A stretch of DNA of 64,000 nt from Melastoma dodecandrum (Eukaryota > Streptophyta > Magnoliopsida > Myrtales > Melastomataceae): contig JARUPY010000533.1 in NCBI GenBank assembly GCA_029817715.1, positions 4,546,001-4,610,000 on the forward strand. The letters run 5' to 3'. Each line of letters begins with the position of its first letter. The first letter of the stretch is position 1. The position numbers and the translations under genes were made by a program. The notes under the pieces are model-generated. The model did not search any database, had not been told where the DNA came from, and saw only the letters and a program-made list of their open reading frames with translations. Below are positions 28,101 to 40,177 of the stretch, one piece after another.

Positions 28101-31100
28101 TCAGTCTTGTAATCAACAGGGACAGCTTATTCACTTGAAAATCGACATGGAAATTTCTCTTACGTGACTCAATGTCCTCGTATAGTCTCTCAACCCTGGC
28201 ATAACCAAACTTTTATAAAGAGGACTCGATGATCTTTCCAACATTTGATTTTTTAGCACAGACGAAAGCGCATACCACATCCTTCCTTCTCCATCCAAGA
28301 CATCAGACAGAATATATTTGATGGAATAAAAACATTCCTGGACAGCATACTTCATGTAGTCATCTTTGCAAATCCTCTCCCAGAGCTCATCAGAGTCTCT
28401 ACTTTCCATGGCGATATCTTTCGCAAGAAATATCTGCATGAACTCACTTATCATACCAGGAACTAAACAAATCTGAGTAAAGCTAGCTGGGAAAAGTTGG
28501 CCCACCTTGCTTGCAAGAAGAAAGAGAGGCCACTGTACCAATGGAAGTTTCCAAGAATTTTTAGGCATGGTCATCAACTCCATTTCTCTACGAAAAAGAA
28601 AATGTCAACCAAAATGCTCAGCCCGTAAAAGAAAAAACTAGGTTGAGAGGACATAACTTACTGATTAGTGATGTAATCTTCCTCCCTGAGGTTTTTCACT
28701 ATCTCATTCCAGAAGGGTGAAAAATGAACGGCATTCAATTTGTTCTTTTGTGCAAACTACAATCATTCAAAGCTCCTCAATCATTACGAATTTGATATGG
28801 CATTGACAAGGTATGAGATTAATATCTCAAAAGCCAAACAACTATGAGGATAATTAAACAGTGACATGAGAAGAAAACAGCAAAGCTGCTAGTCCAAGCA
28901 TAGATTTGGAAATGGAAACTTGCATTCAGAAACATACTTGCCCAAGATTTAGGAATCAAGCACCTAGCTATACAAACAGATGCATCTACACTAGTAAACT
29001 ACCTATATGGCTCCCAGCAACCAAGCACTTTTTTAACCCCTCTCATGGCTAAATGCAGGTTGCTATTGTGTGAGCTCGAGGAGACTACAATATCGCACAT
29101 CGCGAGGGGGCAAAACATGGTTGCAGATAGGCTAGCTAAGGAAGCTCTCGACCGGATGACTCCTAGGACTTTTGTTTATCCTCCGGATTTCATTTTGGAT
29201 TTGTTGCATGAGGACATTCCTTGCAACATGGGATCTGTAACCTAAAACCCTGGATGATTAACTAATGATGTCTATCCTTCACTACAAAAAAAAAAAACAT
29301 ACTTGATTAAGCTATTACCTGATCAGGAGAATTGTTTAAGGCCCTGTAAAAAAAAGCACTCGGGAAAATGAAAAAGTTGGACCACGATGAAAGCCACAAA
29401 CAAATATTATAGTGCTAAAGTCAAGCGAGTTAACCTATCTTGCAGGGGAACATGGAGCGTTTCCACGAAAGCGGAAGGAAATTGTTCAAAAAGACTATGG
29501 ACAGATTCCAATGATCTGATCTGAAAAAATTAAAACATGTTTATAATTCTACATGTCAAGCCAAATCAAATATTAGGCAGAGATAGAAAACTAGAACAAA
29601 AAATACCTCTCCAAGATGCTCATGTGCACCTAATAGGAAACCCCATATGGCAGATATGACGGTATAGAACACATAAATATCCAAAAGGTATATCTGGACA
29701 AATAAAAAAGATATAAATTCAGTTATATCCAAATTACAATTTATCCAAGAAAAGGTAACCATGCCAGAATGATATAGCAGAAAATTCCTTATTGGGTGCA
29801 AAAACACCAGATAATAATTATTTCAGGCTAAAGACAGATGGAACCTTCCAACAAACGTGTCTTGCATTTTCGGCTGTACATTAAATCACTCCCTATAAGC
29901 TCACCATTAGGCCAAAGGGTAGGGAAAATTCTCCCATCATAGAGTGATAATCCATGGACTATCTATTGAATAGAGCAATTCACGATCCAGCAATTGAGAC
30001 ACAGGCAACTTGGGACAACAATCGTTGGAACAAGGTCTCTCATGTAAAATTGGAAGGTGATAAAGGAGATCGACATCTAGTAATGATTGGCAATACATGG
30101 AGAGGTTCTTGTTTCAAAGTCCACCGGAAAGAAGGAAGGGAAATGGGATGATCATTACACCAATTTATTTCAATTGAATCAGAGGCCTTCTACCAATAAA
30201 GCAAAAAGAAATCACACAATGAAGATTGCCAAAAACACCCAAAGAGTTGCCATCAGACATAATTCTAATATAGTCAATCTCTTTGCACAAACATTGACCT
30301 TAATTCATATTGAAAAGAATAGAACAAGACTGATAAGCCCGTTGCTTCTACACTTAAAACATCCATCAATAACCACAACCATGATAATTAGCAAATAAAA
30401 CTATAACTTACACAAACAACAGGTCCCCACAAGCTAGCAACAGTCAAAGCATTGTGGTTATCTGCAACAAAAAATAATTGTCAAATAATGATTCCTGACA
30501 TGGGGACTGCATGGTTCTAAACAACTGGCGAACAAGGTCAATCCCTTGCCACATGAGAACACACTTGCCATTTTCTTGCCATGTCCAACAAACAATGCGA
30601 CTTATGCAACAATAAGTGGATATGGTAGCCAACCAAAACTGTCTCCGCCAAAGGACCCAAATAGAAATTTTCCATCTGAACTATAAGAGCAGGAAACCAA
30701 GACAAACTACAACAAATAACAGTCTGAACTTTTATCCAACTATGATGGTGATATGAATCATTTTGTTGCGATTACGCTCCATCAGTAACATATCCTCTAT
30801 AGTATCCAATGTAAGTTAATCCTCAAAAACACCTAAGTAAAACTATATTCAAATTAAAGGTAAAAATTCATAAAATAGCAACTTGTCGTACATCTGTACA
30901 GATTCAATATGAGATGAAGTACTTTTCTTCTCTAACAACTAACTCATATATGTGAACCAAAATATTAGGTTCCTGTTTCTACTTGATCAAATCCCTGTTG
31001 AAAATAAAAATTGGCCATTAAAATGTAACCGTGAACTGCCAAGAATAGACCGGAAAGGAGCAAGTCTCCAGTTTTAGTCAGAAGTCAAATGACCAAGAGA

Positions 31101-34100
31101 CATGAGACAAGCTTGCTGTTAAATCATTATAATCACTGACTTAACTACTAAACTAAAACAAAACTTTTGTCACCATTATGTTCGTTATTATGCAGTATGT
31201 CCAAAGAGTAAGCAGTAGCCATAAAGTTCAGACCAGATAATAAATAACATACGGCATCAAAAATTGGATGGGAAAATGATATGGTGGACAGAAACCATTA
31301 CTTTGAGAAACAAAATCATGCCACGAATAGATCAGATTGTTTTCACCGATGATAATTCTGGTTGGTTTCACCAAAGGCCTTATCTACAAAAAGGGATCAT
31401 TCCTCAATAAAAACATATTATAAAACACAATATCATTAGTGGATGATGGTTGACATACCTGCAGAAAGTAAGCGAAGAGAAACTTCGCAGCCAAGACTCC
31501 AAGCCAAAATAATGTGTATCTGCAATAAGGAAACTATATCAATCCCTAGTATCCATCAGAAAATTCCAAGACACTTTGAAAGATTGATTAGAGAAACAAT
31601 ATTTTATATTCTCATTCCGTAGAAATTGTTAATATCAAACTGCGACGGTGCATATAGCAATAGTAATTAGTCTAGTAGGGGGAGGATGGATACACACGCA
31701 CACGCATGTGCACACGCGCAAACACGTGCATGTACTAAGCAGTCCATTATCATAACACCAAAAAATGATCAATGGCTCCCAGTAAATGAAGCAATATCCT
31801 GCAACAAAAACTACTCCAAGGACTACTTACCCGTCCAAATCTAATTGGAACTCAAAATCACCAAAAGTTTCTTCTTCTTCTTCTTCTTTTTGCTATTTAT
31901 TTATTTTTTTGATTTTTTCATCAAAAGAAGACAGTACTGCAGTAAACTTTATTTGCAAAGAACTCAAAATATAATTTTATAAAATGAAGTAAAAAGCAGA
32001 AAGAAAAATATTGACCCAACGATGGGGACTGGTGTCCTCAAATATCTAATAGCAGAAAAAATACTCCACAATAACAAAGGAATAAGATGGTACTTGATAA
32101 AATCAGTCGTCCTCTCATACATGCCCCGCCCAACATAGTACCGCTCCTTCAAGGGCAAAGAAAGAAAGGATTTAATAGTCAGCTCAGACATCTAAGATGC
32201 ATCGTAATTCAGAAATCAGCAAGAATAAAAAAAGAAATGACCTGACGCATCCATTTGACAAAGCGAATCAAAGGCCAGTGATCACATTGATTTGTTAGCC
32301 TATGGCATGCTGGTATTCGCATCAACAAACTAAGAAAAACCTGGAATCCCCCGTATACAATAATGATAATCAGATATAATTTGTAAAAGATCGAATCTGA
32401 AGGATTTCTCTCCTGCAAAGATTTCCTGTAACACAGCAGAGAGAAATAAAGAAATGGTTAGAACCGTTAGTAGAGTAAAATGCTTTAATTAAATCATGCT
32501 GGGGCATAAGACACTTACACGTATAGGAAAGTGATGAAAACAGAAGCGACGCCATACCACATGAACCGGAGAAAAATACGGGAGACAGCATGCCGCCTAG
32601 TTGTTGCATAGGCACCATACATCATTATGACATCAAGCACACCTAAATAAAACATACTTTTCAATAAGAGGTGAAACTAACATTCATAAATTGAATTAAC
32701 CATAATTAACAAATTAGCAGAGGTTTAGACATACTTTCCATAAAATTCATGATAACAAATGTTGGACCGAGACTTAGAACATCCCTTAAGGTCTTGGAAT
32801 CGAATCGTTCATTATTAAAGGCAAGTACGCAAAGGCCCTGAAAGAATTAGAACAACAAATTAAAGACAACTTCATAAGACCTTTCCTAAGAAACTGGAAA
32901 GAAAAGATCCAATCCAGAGAATACTGGATACATATACTATGCCAGAATTACTGAAAAATTATATAAACTACCACCCTGGAAAGAAAAACATGATCCACCC
33001 TAACTAGGAAAAATAAATCATCTGAAGTTGGGCCAAAAGTTCGTGTTCAAGGCCACAGCATCATTGAGCATTACAGAGCATCATCGAGCATTATAGAGCA
33101 TCATCTACTGACATGTTCAGACAGCAGTGGCAAAAAATGAATTCAAATTATGTACAACGAGAACTTGGTTCACTTTGCAGCTTTGAGATAACTGGTTCGA
33201 AATGAAATCATCAACATAATTTAATGGAGAGAACCTGAAACATCATAACGAGGAAGATCCAAAGCCGATGGAAACTGTGATAGAGATGAAGAAATGTCCG
33301 GTGTTCAACAAAAGATGTTTTTCCCTGACGCTGATTCCCACTTGTTTTCAAAAGAATCTGCAAATAAAATAAAAATTATCAAAATGACCACCTCTATGGC
33401 AAAAGTCTTAACCATCCATCCAAACTCACATGCTACGACATCAATGAACAGCATACCACTTATGTTCATTTTCAAGCAACAAATGTCAAGCACTAAGTCC
33501 TTTTTTTTGAGGGGGGGGGGGGGGAATGAGCTTGTTGCTTTGACTCTATTAAATCTATGAAAGATAACTGTTTATCTCCAAATCCGTCGGTCTACCAGGT
33601 TGTCTCTAGTATCCTCTCCTCTCTTGTACCAGTCAATGCCAATAATAGGATGAATTGAAGGAAAGGAGATCATAAAGATGTTATTCCCTAGCAATCCAAA
33701 TAGATGCAGAGATCTACTTCACTGCATGAAGGGAGTAAATCACCTCCCCCACTAATCTCTCGTGTTGTGAACAATTGCAGAGGTATTAAGTGACTTAGAG
33801 GCAACATCCATCACCCACATTTCCAGGGGAAGGAATCTAGTGGCGGACAAGTCGGCTAAATGAGTGAGGCATCAGGAAGGGAGTTCCATCACCTTTTGTT
33901 TCTTTTTTTGGTAGATAAGGATAGTGTGCATTCATAAGCGTTTTAGGGTCATTAGGTTACAGATCCAGGAATGCATGGGATGTCCTCATGCAGCAATTCC
34001 CATCACCTTTTGCTATCCTCCGGATTTTGTGATATATGTACTACATGGGGATATATAAAAAAAGAACAATTACACGTTTAACACCACCACATAAAAAATT

Positions 34101-37100
34101 TGATCCCTTTCATAGATCGATGTCCAGTGGTCAAAATTGCTCTCGAGACAGCCTTATCTTTTTCAGAACAACACCAAAGAGAACAGGAAGAAGTTTCTCT
34201 AACAGGTTCAGAGACAAACCAAATTGAGAAGGAAAAGCATTAAAAGAAAACCAGGATCAAATCAAGCATTATAAAACATGAGCGGAAATGCAGGAGAAGA
34301 AAAGCGCTTTCAGACCTTGGTTCTAGGTTTTGGCTTCTGAAAGAATGGTGCATTTCTACGCCATGGCCAGCTCAATTCAAAGCAACGAAGGGACCTGATA
34401 AATGAATGTTTCATAACAAACCATATTCCAACCAATTCAACAACAGAAAAGCACAACCCAGAAGCACAAGTACCAAAAGAATTCATTGAAATCATCATAG
34501 TTACGCCAGGAAGAGTGGGGAGCCTTTCCATTATCATTGTTCATAGCCTCCTGTATTGCAATTCATTAATGAAACACAATAAAAGGAAAATGATTAAATT
34601 CTTCAAGAGGAACTTATCTTAAAAAGCAGTCGACAAGACATAAGACTCTGGAAGTTTTAGATTACAGATGACAAAAACAAGGTATACCGCTGCAACCACA
34701 TCATACAAAGGAGAGATGACTTGATCCAGAAATGACGCCCCAGTTTCTGTAACACAACTATTAGCTCGTTGAGCATTTCGTTGTTTCAAAATTTCATCCA
34801 TCTCCCTTGCCATCTGCAAAAACCATTTTTTCTTGTTCACTTCAAGTATAATAGCATGTGTTTAGTTTGAATTTTCTAAACCTTCCAATAAAGATCCCCT
34901 ATGGTGTACCAAAACACTTTAAAGAATTGATTACATGATGAAATATATAACAGAGGCACTCTGGCAGGAACCGTATATTGGCTGCTTCTCCCCAGATTAA
35001 GAAGTACAGAGAAACAAAAAGCAGCTTTTTCTCCTTGCCAACAGCATCAAAACTGAAAACGAAGGCAAAGTAAATCCATTTACTGCAACAAGAAAAGGAC
35101 GCCAAAATCAACCCAAATGAGACAATAAATCAGCACTTACCTGCTCCACACAGGTTGAAGGCCAAGGTAATGGCACCACTTGGAATAATTGTCTAGGGAC
35201 TTCTTGAATACATTCTCAACAGCAGCCTCGTGTAATTTCTTAGGAAAACAAAGTATTGCATATTAAACAAAAAAGATAAAAGAAATCAAAGGCATGAAGC
35301 AAGATAAGACGAAGAAATTCGTTAACAGGTCTCTACTTACCGGATCAGATGCCTCAAGTTTGACAAGTTGAGACTGCTCATTTGCAAGAAGATGGACAAC
35401 ATGCTCTCTCTGATTAGATACATTATCTTTCTGTATTTCAAATAAAAAACTGAATCATTAATGAACCCAATACATAAAATCACTTAGTAAAATGACATCT
35501 AATGGATAGTGATTCTCATTGCATGAAAAAGTAAAACAAAACCAGAATAAACTTTAGAAAGAAAAAAATATACAAGGAAACTTTCATTGATGATCTGTGA
35601 TATTATCAGGCAAGCAAGAGCTTCACTGAAGATATATGACAGATTTCCTTAAATGGCCAGCTTAGGAGGGTTCTGGTTACAGTACAGCAAATTTGCCCTA
35701 ATTTGCTTAATCAAATTACACTCAACTTGTTTGCATAACAACCTTCTTCTCCAGGACCTCCCCAACAGCATTAAACATGTCCATATCTTATCAATTTTAG
35801 TAGTTTTTGTTCTTCTCAACTTAGTAATGGATTTGGGGACCCATACAGGAACAGGATGGAGTTTAAGTCACCTAAATCGCTATAACAGTAAATGGGCGTT
35901 GCAACGAAGCTACCAGAACAGGTGCAAGAGCTATAAGCAACAATATTTATCTATCCTTTGAAAAACAAACCTGGAAACCAAAAGCATAGTGGAGAAAGTC
36001 AAATATATCATATTTTCGTGCAGAAGGAATAGAAAAATCTTGAGGAACTTCCGGTAGACCTCGAAAATCACTTAGAGCTGAAATAGCAGCAACAACCTAA
36101 AAAAGGTTACATTGTTCTTAGATTAAAGTGCCCAGGAGAAAGAGACGAACAAGAAATTTGTAAGCGGAAAGAGCACATAGAGTTCGCATGAACAGGACAT
36201 GGTTACATACCTCAGGGAAATTCCCAATAAGATTGGCAGTGCTCGGTGCGTCCAATGGTATGATATTGTAGGCAATTAGGTCTTCAGTCATGTCCTCGTC
36301 AGAATCCATCAATCGTTTCAGCTGTAACATCAATTGCATGGAATACTTAGTACAAGCAGGACAAAGATCAACACATCCCAGAAATCTTTAATCCATCCCT
36401 AACAAGTGGGTGCCACTGTGGAGAGCCCTCCCTGAGTAGCGAGAATTAAGAGAAAATGCCCATCTATAATTGTATATTGTATCTTTCGGCCCGAAATCTT
36501 CAATGTATACCAACTCGACAACTTTAAACCTCTCCAAAAACATAATTGGGCATAAATAAAACCGGAAAAAAAACACTGACATCTTCAGGTAATTCTGGAC
36601 TCAGCTGCACCAGGACAGATCTAAGAACTTTCAATATTGCAAACACCCTCTTCCTCTTCACTGTCTTTTTCTCAAGCCTGCAATGACAACATATATTGAT
36701 CTATATCTCAATGGACAAAGACAAAATGAAACATATCATAGGGGACAAAATCTTAAATGATTTACAACCGCTTTATGGAATTGTTTTGGTATTCCAATCA
36801 AGAAAACGGTATGATAATTTTTTGTTAGACAACTAAATTTCAAATTTACAGGAAACATGTATGTTCTATCAGCATTATCAACAAGAATGAGAAAACATCC
36901 AAAATGACCATTGGAAACAAGAAGCCTCTGAATTGGACACCTTGATGGACTTCTCGCCAGATTGCCCTGGCTAAGATTCCCAAATTACAGGTTCTCTTTC
37001 ATGCCAATTGTTTCCTCTAGATTTTTTTATTGCCAGTAATTTTTGGAAACTACTTACAAGCATATCTCTGAGTCCTCGTAAGCTTTCAATGTATCATTGT

Positions 37101-38837
37101 TTACCTTTCTAACCCAAAACAGTTGCCGATTATCAGCTATAGTCATTAAAGACAGGCATCTCAAATTCAAAGTCGGCCAGCATTTTGTCCATACAATGTT
37201 TAACAGCAAACAACAGAGTTAGAATCACAAAACTATAACAAAGTCTACAGTCAACCTCAACAAATCTAATAAAAATTATACAAAGAAAACCACTTAAGTA
37301 AGATTAAGAGTAAGAACATACTCGCTAAAGTTTGCACTAAAAGCTGCAGAGTCCCTCAACTTCATCTCTTCTTCCCGCAACTTCACTACGTTATTCTTCT
37401 CCCTGTACAGCCTATAAAACTCTTGCAAACGAGCAATGTCTTGGCTTCTGTCTATTGCACCACCTTCCCTCTTTGCCAATTTTTGCTGAAAGGTTTATGG
37501 ACACAAATATAAAGGGGATTCCCTATATTAGCCATCATTTATAATGTAGAAACCATGTTAATTTAACGACGGCATTCCAGATAACTGGAACATGGAAAAA
37601 AATTCGTCATTAACGCACGGGAAAGAAATAAAAAAATGGCAAAGAAGTGCAAAATTTCACATGGCCCTGAGTCTCCATAAAATCGTCCATCTCAAAAATT
37701 ACAGCATAGATGCAGAAGTTTAAGGCTATGTTTGAAAAGGAGAGAAAAGGAGGGAAAAGAAAAGAAAAGAAAAGAAAAGTGAAGGGAGTGAGAGGGGGAG
37801 TTGGAAGAAAAGGACAAAAATTTCTTTTATATTCTTTTCTTTTCTCACCTTTTCAAACATAGCCTAAATCCATCCATCTCAAGTTAATCCCTAAAGGCGA
37901 ATTTTCTAACATTTACTTTTAAAATGACCCCTCAACACTATTAAGATTTAAAGCATACCGATTCCAGTTCATGAAATAAGTAGAACAACGAATTCGCAGC
38001 TCCGGACACACAAATTAATTGCTCAAGTGAATGGAGAACTACAAAATCTCCAACACAAAAGGAGTAAACAGTCGGCGGCAAGCATTGTCGCTTTCCATGA
38101 GACATAATAAAAGCTTTTTCTGCTGAGGGAAGGGAAACCCCAAGGCAGAAATCAAATGTAGACAAACATTGGTTCTACAATAGTTCAAAACAATACCCCT
38201 TGTACAACCACGACATCGTTCATAGATTTTACAAGCAAGGTGAAGCATCATCTAAAGAACAAACCTTGATTACAGACATTAAACCTGTCTTGAATTGTAA
38301 AACCCCTCTCCCTTCACTGTTGGGGTCCAGATTCTGTGCGAGAGAATAAGCATGCTCACATACTGCACGAGAAGGAAAAAGAGCGCAACGATTTATCACC
38401 CTACCAAATGTATAATCAAAATGAATATACTGTGCATTGAGAAAAACAGGACTCTGCCTTTTCACCAAAAATAATATCTCATAGAAGGAAGAAATGTTGC
38501 CTGAATGGGCATATGACAAGAATAATATTTAAGTCAAGGATGCCAGCATGTGTAACCAGACAGTGTATAATAAAATGTTCCTAAACTTTAAAATTAGACA
38601 TTGCTGAAAATACTATGAGATGCATAATCACATACAGATTCTGGATATACTAGGATCTTCATCTTGAATTTCATCTGCAGCTCTCAGAATCTCATCAATA
38701 TCCCTGTTATTTGCAAGCGATGATGGAACGTTCCCTGCAATCCCAACCACAGGACGTCCATATGCATCGGTTCCGGTCCTCTCACTCCTCAGAGCAGCCC
38801 TCACCAGTCGCTCCCATAGATGCTCCACTCGAGACAT
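19136..38837 (-). CDS. Callose synthase 9 / glucan synthase-like 10, complete, 51 exons
   Basis: Plasma-membrane 1,3-beta-glucan synthase using UDP-glucose (GT48). Exons join in phase to 1,898 residues (Arabidopsis CALS9: about 1,890): 38837-38636, 38362-38265, 37485-37322, 36677-36581, 36321-36211, 36096-35971, 35430-35341, 35238-35141, 35052-34935, 34813-34688, 34550-34474, 34394-34316, 33357-33235, 32837-32735, 32642-32519, 32425-32242, 32146-32094, 31519-31459, 31383-31302, 30461-30412, 29693-29607, 29520-29435, 29343-29319, 28756-28662, 28587-28506, 28433-28276, 28195-28081, 27510-27413, 27329-27239, 27154-26994, 26906-26797, 26177-26043, 25668-25600, 25504-25327, 25195-25081, 24950-24831, 24620-24505, 24402-24319, 24237-24125, 23628-23576, 23482-23306, 22957-22910, 22031-21873, 21282-21169, 21055-20967, 20846-20688, 20532-20430, 20237-20118, 19881-19831, 19737-19555, 19372-19136. 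IDRSQDIARLQEFYRLYREK favours CALS9 over CALS10. Hallmarks include ADLKFTYVVTCQIYG, GEGKPENQNHA and MHYGHPDVFDR. GSL10 is needed for pollen mitosis. One intron (after 26994) starts GC. Confidence 0.93.
22162..22342 (+). mobile_element. LINE retrotransposon 3' end (ORF2 RNase H-like C-terminus), in CALS9 intron
   Basis: Encodes VADKMAKEALNREE, then FSPDFILDTLHGDIPC, and stops after SVT with TAA, followed by the AACCTAAACCCAAATG-type tail. The residues around ADK-AKEA match the end of the RNase H domain of plant non-LTR retroelements. The 5' part is missing, as in 5'-truncated insertions. It lies in the intron between exons 42 and 43, antisense to the host gene. Confidence 0.75.
26631..26745 (-). 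mobile_element. LINE 3' end, same family, sense to CALS9
   Basis: On the minus strand it reads TLHEDIPY followed by SPVT and TAA, then ACCCCAAATGCCTAT and an A-rich tail (seen as a T-run near 26631). It shares the tail with the copies at 22.2 and 29.1 kb. Strongly 5'-truncated. It lies between CALS9 exons 31 and 32. Confidence 0.7.
29041..29296 (+). mobile_element. LINE 3' end with poly(A), in CALS9 intron
   Basis: A 66-codon open frame (29045-29245) encodes ISHIARGQNMVADRLAKEA and YPPDFILDLLHEDIPC ending in SVT-stop. A run of 12-13 A follows at about 29285. This is the C-terminal RNase H part of a plant LINE ORF2 and its poly(A) tail, antisense to CALS9 between exons 23 and 24. Not an independent gene. 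Confidence 0.8.
33780..34060 (+). mobile_element. Older LINE 3' end, interrupted by a nested LINE tail
   Basis: The first part encodes VLSDLEATSITHISRGRNLV followed by ADKSAK and a stop; the second part (from about 34008) resumes with CYPPDF and a degraded LHGDI. Between them sits a second, inverted LINE end (33900-33990). It lies in the CALS9 intron between exons 12 and 13. Confidence 0.75.
33900..33990 (-). mobile_element. Nested 5'-truncated LINE tail with target-site duplication
   Basis: On the minus strand it reads LLHEDIPC, then GSVT-stop, and ends in an A-rich tail. The flanks carry the same 14-15 nt phrase, ttccatcaccttttg (left, ending 33899) and ttcccatcaccttttg (right, from about 33991), which is the expected target-site duplication of LINE insertion. 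Confidence 0.75.
37724..37864. mobile_element. Tourist-like MITE with perfect 17-bp inverted ends and TAA duplication
   Basis: The 141-bp element starts GGCTATGTTTGAAAAGG (37724-37740) and ends with its exact reverse complement (37848-37864). TAA flanks it on both sides (37721-37723 and 37865-37867). TIRs beginning GG.. with TGTTTG and a 3-bp TAA duplication are typical of PIF/Harbinger-derived Tourist elements. The interior has an (AAAAG)n run. It lies in the CALS9 intron between exons 2 and 3. Confidence 0.8.
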
Positions 38838-39800
38838 CTTTTACAAAGATTACACCACAAATTCACCAGCTGCAACCAAAATAACCAAAGAAAAAGCACA
38901 CAGTGAGTGTGGAAAAAGAAAACACGTTCACACAGTGAGCGTAGAAAAGGTAAACACGTTCTCAATTTCGAGGCAAAACAATAGATATCCGATGCATTCA
39001 AAACCCTAGCAAACCCTAAAAACAAATTTCAACAATTACAAGACATACGCTCGCATATATTCTCCACTCAATATATCTGTTGCAAATATTACGCTACAAA
39101 CCAACCAAGCTGCAATCAAGAAAAACCCAAAAACGTCCTCTCCAATAAAGAAGCCTAGCAAACCCTAAACCACAAGTTTCAACACATAGAAGACGTAAGA
39201 TCTCACAGTTTCTCCACTTGACCCACCAGCTGTAGTTTAGATACCCTAGAACATGCTCCTCGGTTCAAGAAAGTCAGACGACCAAAGAAAGAAAAGAACA
39301 ATCTATCACGCTCGAAACCTAGCAAACACAAGAGCTACATATTTCAATACACAGTGGCGAGCCAACGCCAACTCCGCAACTCATTTGACCAACACACCAC
39401 AACCGGACCAACACCAAAGAACTACGATCCCCCGAATCGCCATCGAACAATGCCTAAACCCCCCGCGGGGGACCAACCAAACACCTCTAAAACAACACGT
39501 TCAAGCACCGATCAAGATACCAAACTTCGAGACAGCGCGAACGAACCAACTAACGAGTCAAAACGCAAGCATTCCCGAACACGTCGAGGGTACGAATCCA
39601 CTCCCGTAACTCGCGAATCGCCGGATCTTGGCCCCAAACCCCGCCTCCGTCGACGCGGGTCTCCCACCGCAGGGCGGAAACTGAGGAGCAGCGCAGGAAG
39701 TGGAAGACTAGATGACGATAAAGAACGTCTTCTTGGACTGAGGGCTGACAAACCAAATTTTGATTTTGGGGAATTATTTTATTGCGTTCCGGGGTGAGAG
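38838..39800 (-). promoter_or_regulatory. CALS9 leader/promoter with degenerate tandem units
   Basis: Upstream of the CALS9 ATG lie three degenerate copies of a unit of about 150-200 bp, recognisable by 'ctagcaaaccctaaa..caa(g/t)tttcaaca' at about 39005, 39167 and 39328. The proximal unit holds two 33-bp copies of 'cacacagtgag(t/c)gt(g)gaaaa..acacgttc' (38900-38965). AAACCCTA-type telo-boxes recur inside. No ORF here has domain support. Confidence 0.45.
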
Positions 39801-40177
39801 ACGATTCAGCTGTATCGAATAAAAAGGAACCGGGAACGGACAAATGTGGAGAAAGCCTCGACGAATCGGTAGCGGAAGAAAGGCGGTAAAGGAAAAGGAA
39901 CCGGTTGAGTGGCGGTGGCCGGTCGTCGCCTTTACGCGGCGAAGGAATCTCGGCTCGTGCAATCGGCCATCGGCACGTGATTCACGTATTGGGCTTTTAG
40001 CCATTTGGGTTCAGGCCCAATAGAAATACAATCAACATCATCCCCATATATTAGGCTTGTTATTTTTCCATTCCACATAAGACAAAAGAGTCATGAGACA
40101 TTACAACACCACACAAACTTGGGATTAAGCCAAAGACTAACAAGGACACAAACCCCGCCCGTGACCCTCCCTCCCCC
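39800..40177. other. Spacer between CALS9 promoter and FAD2 3' end
   Basis: Holds a TGGGCT/GGCCCA cluster at about 39990-40021, facing CALS9, and the FAD2 3' flank. No gene supported. Confidence 0.4.

Noticed and set aside
29045..29245. 66-codon ORF as a host gene
   Set aside because: It is the RNase H end of a LINE with poly(A), inside a CALS9 intron.
39253..39797. Overlapping plus ORFs (118 and 147 codons)
   Set aside because: They lie in the repetitive CALS9 leader/promoter, are Thr/Pro/Asn-rich and have no recognisable motif.
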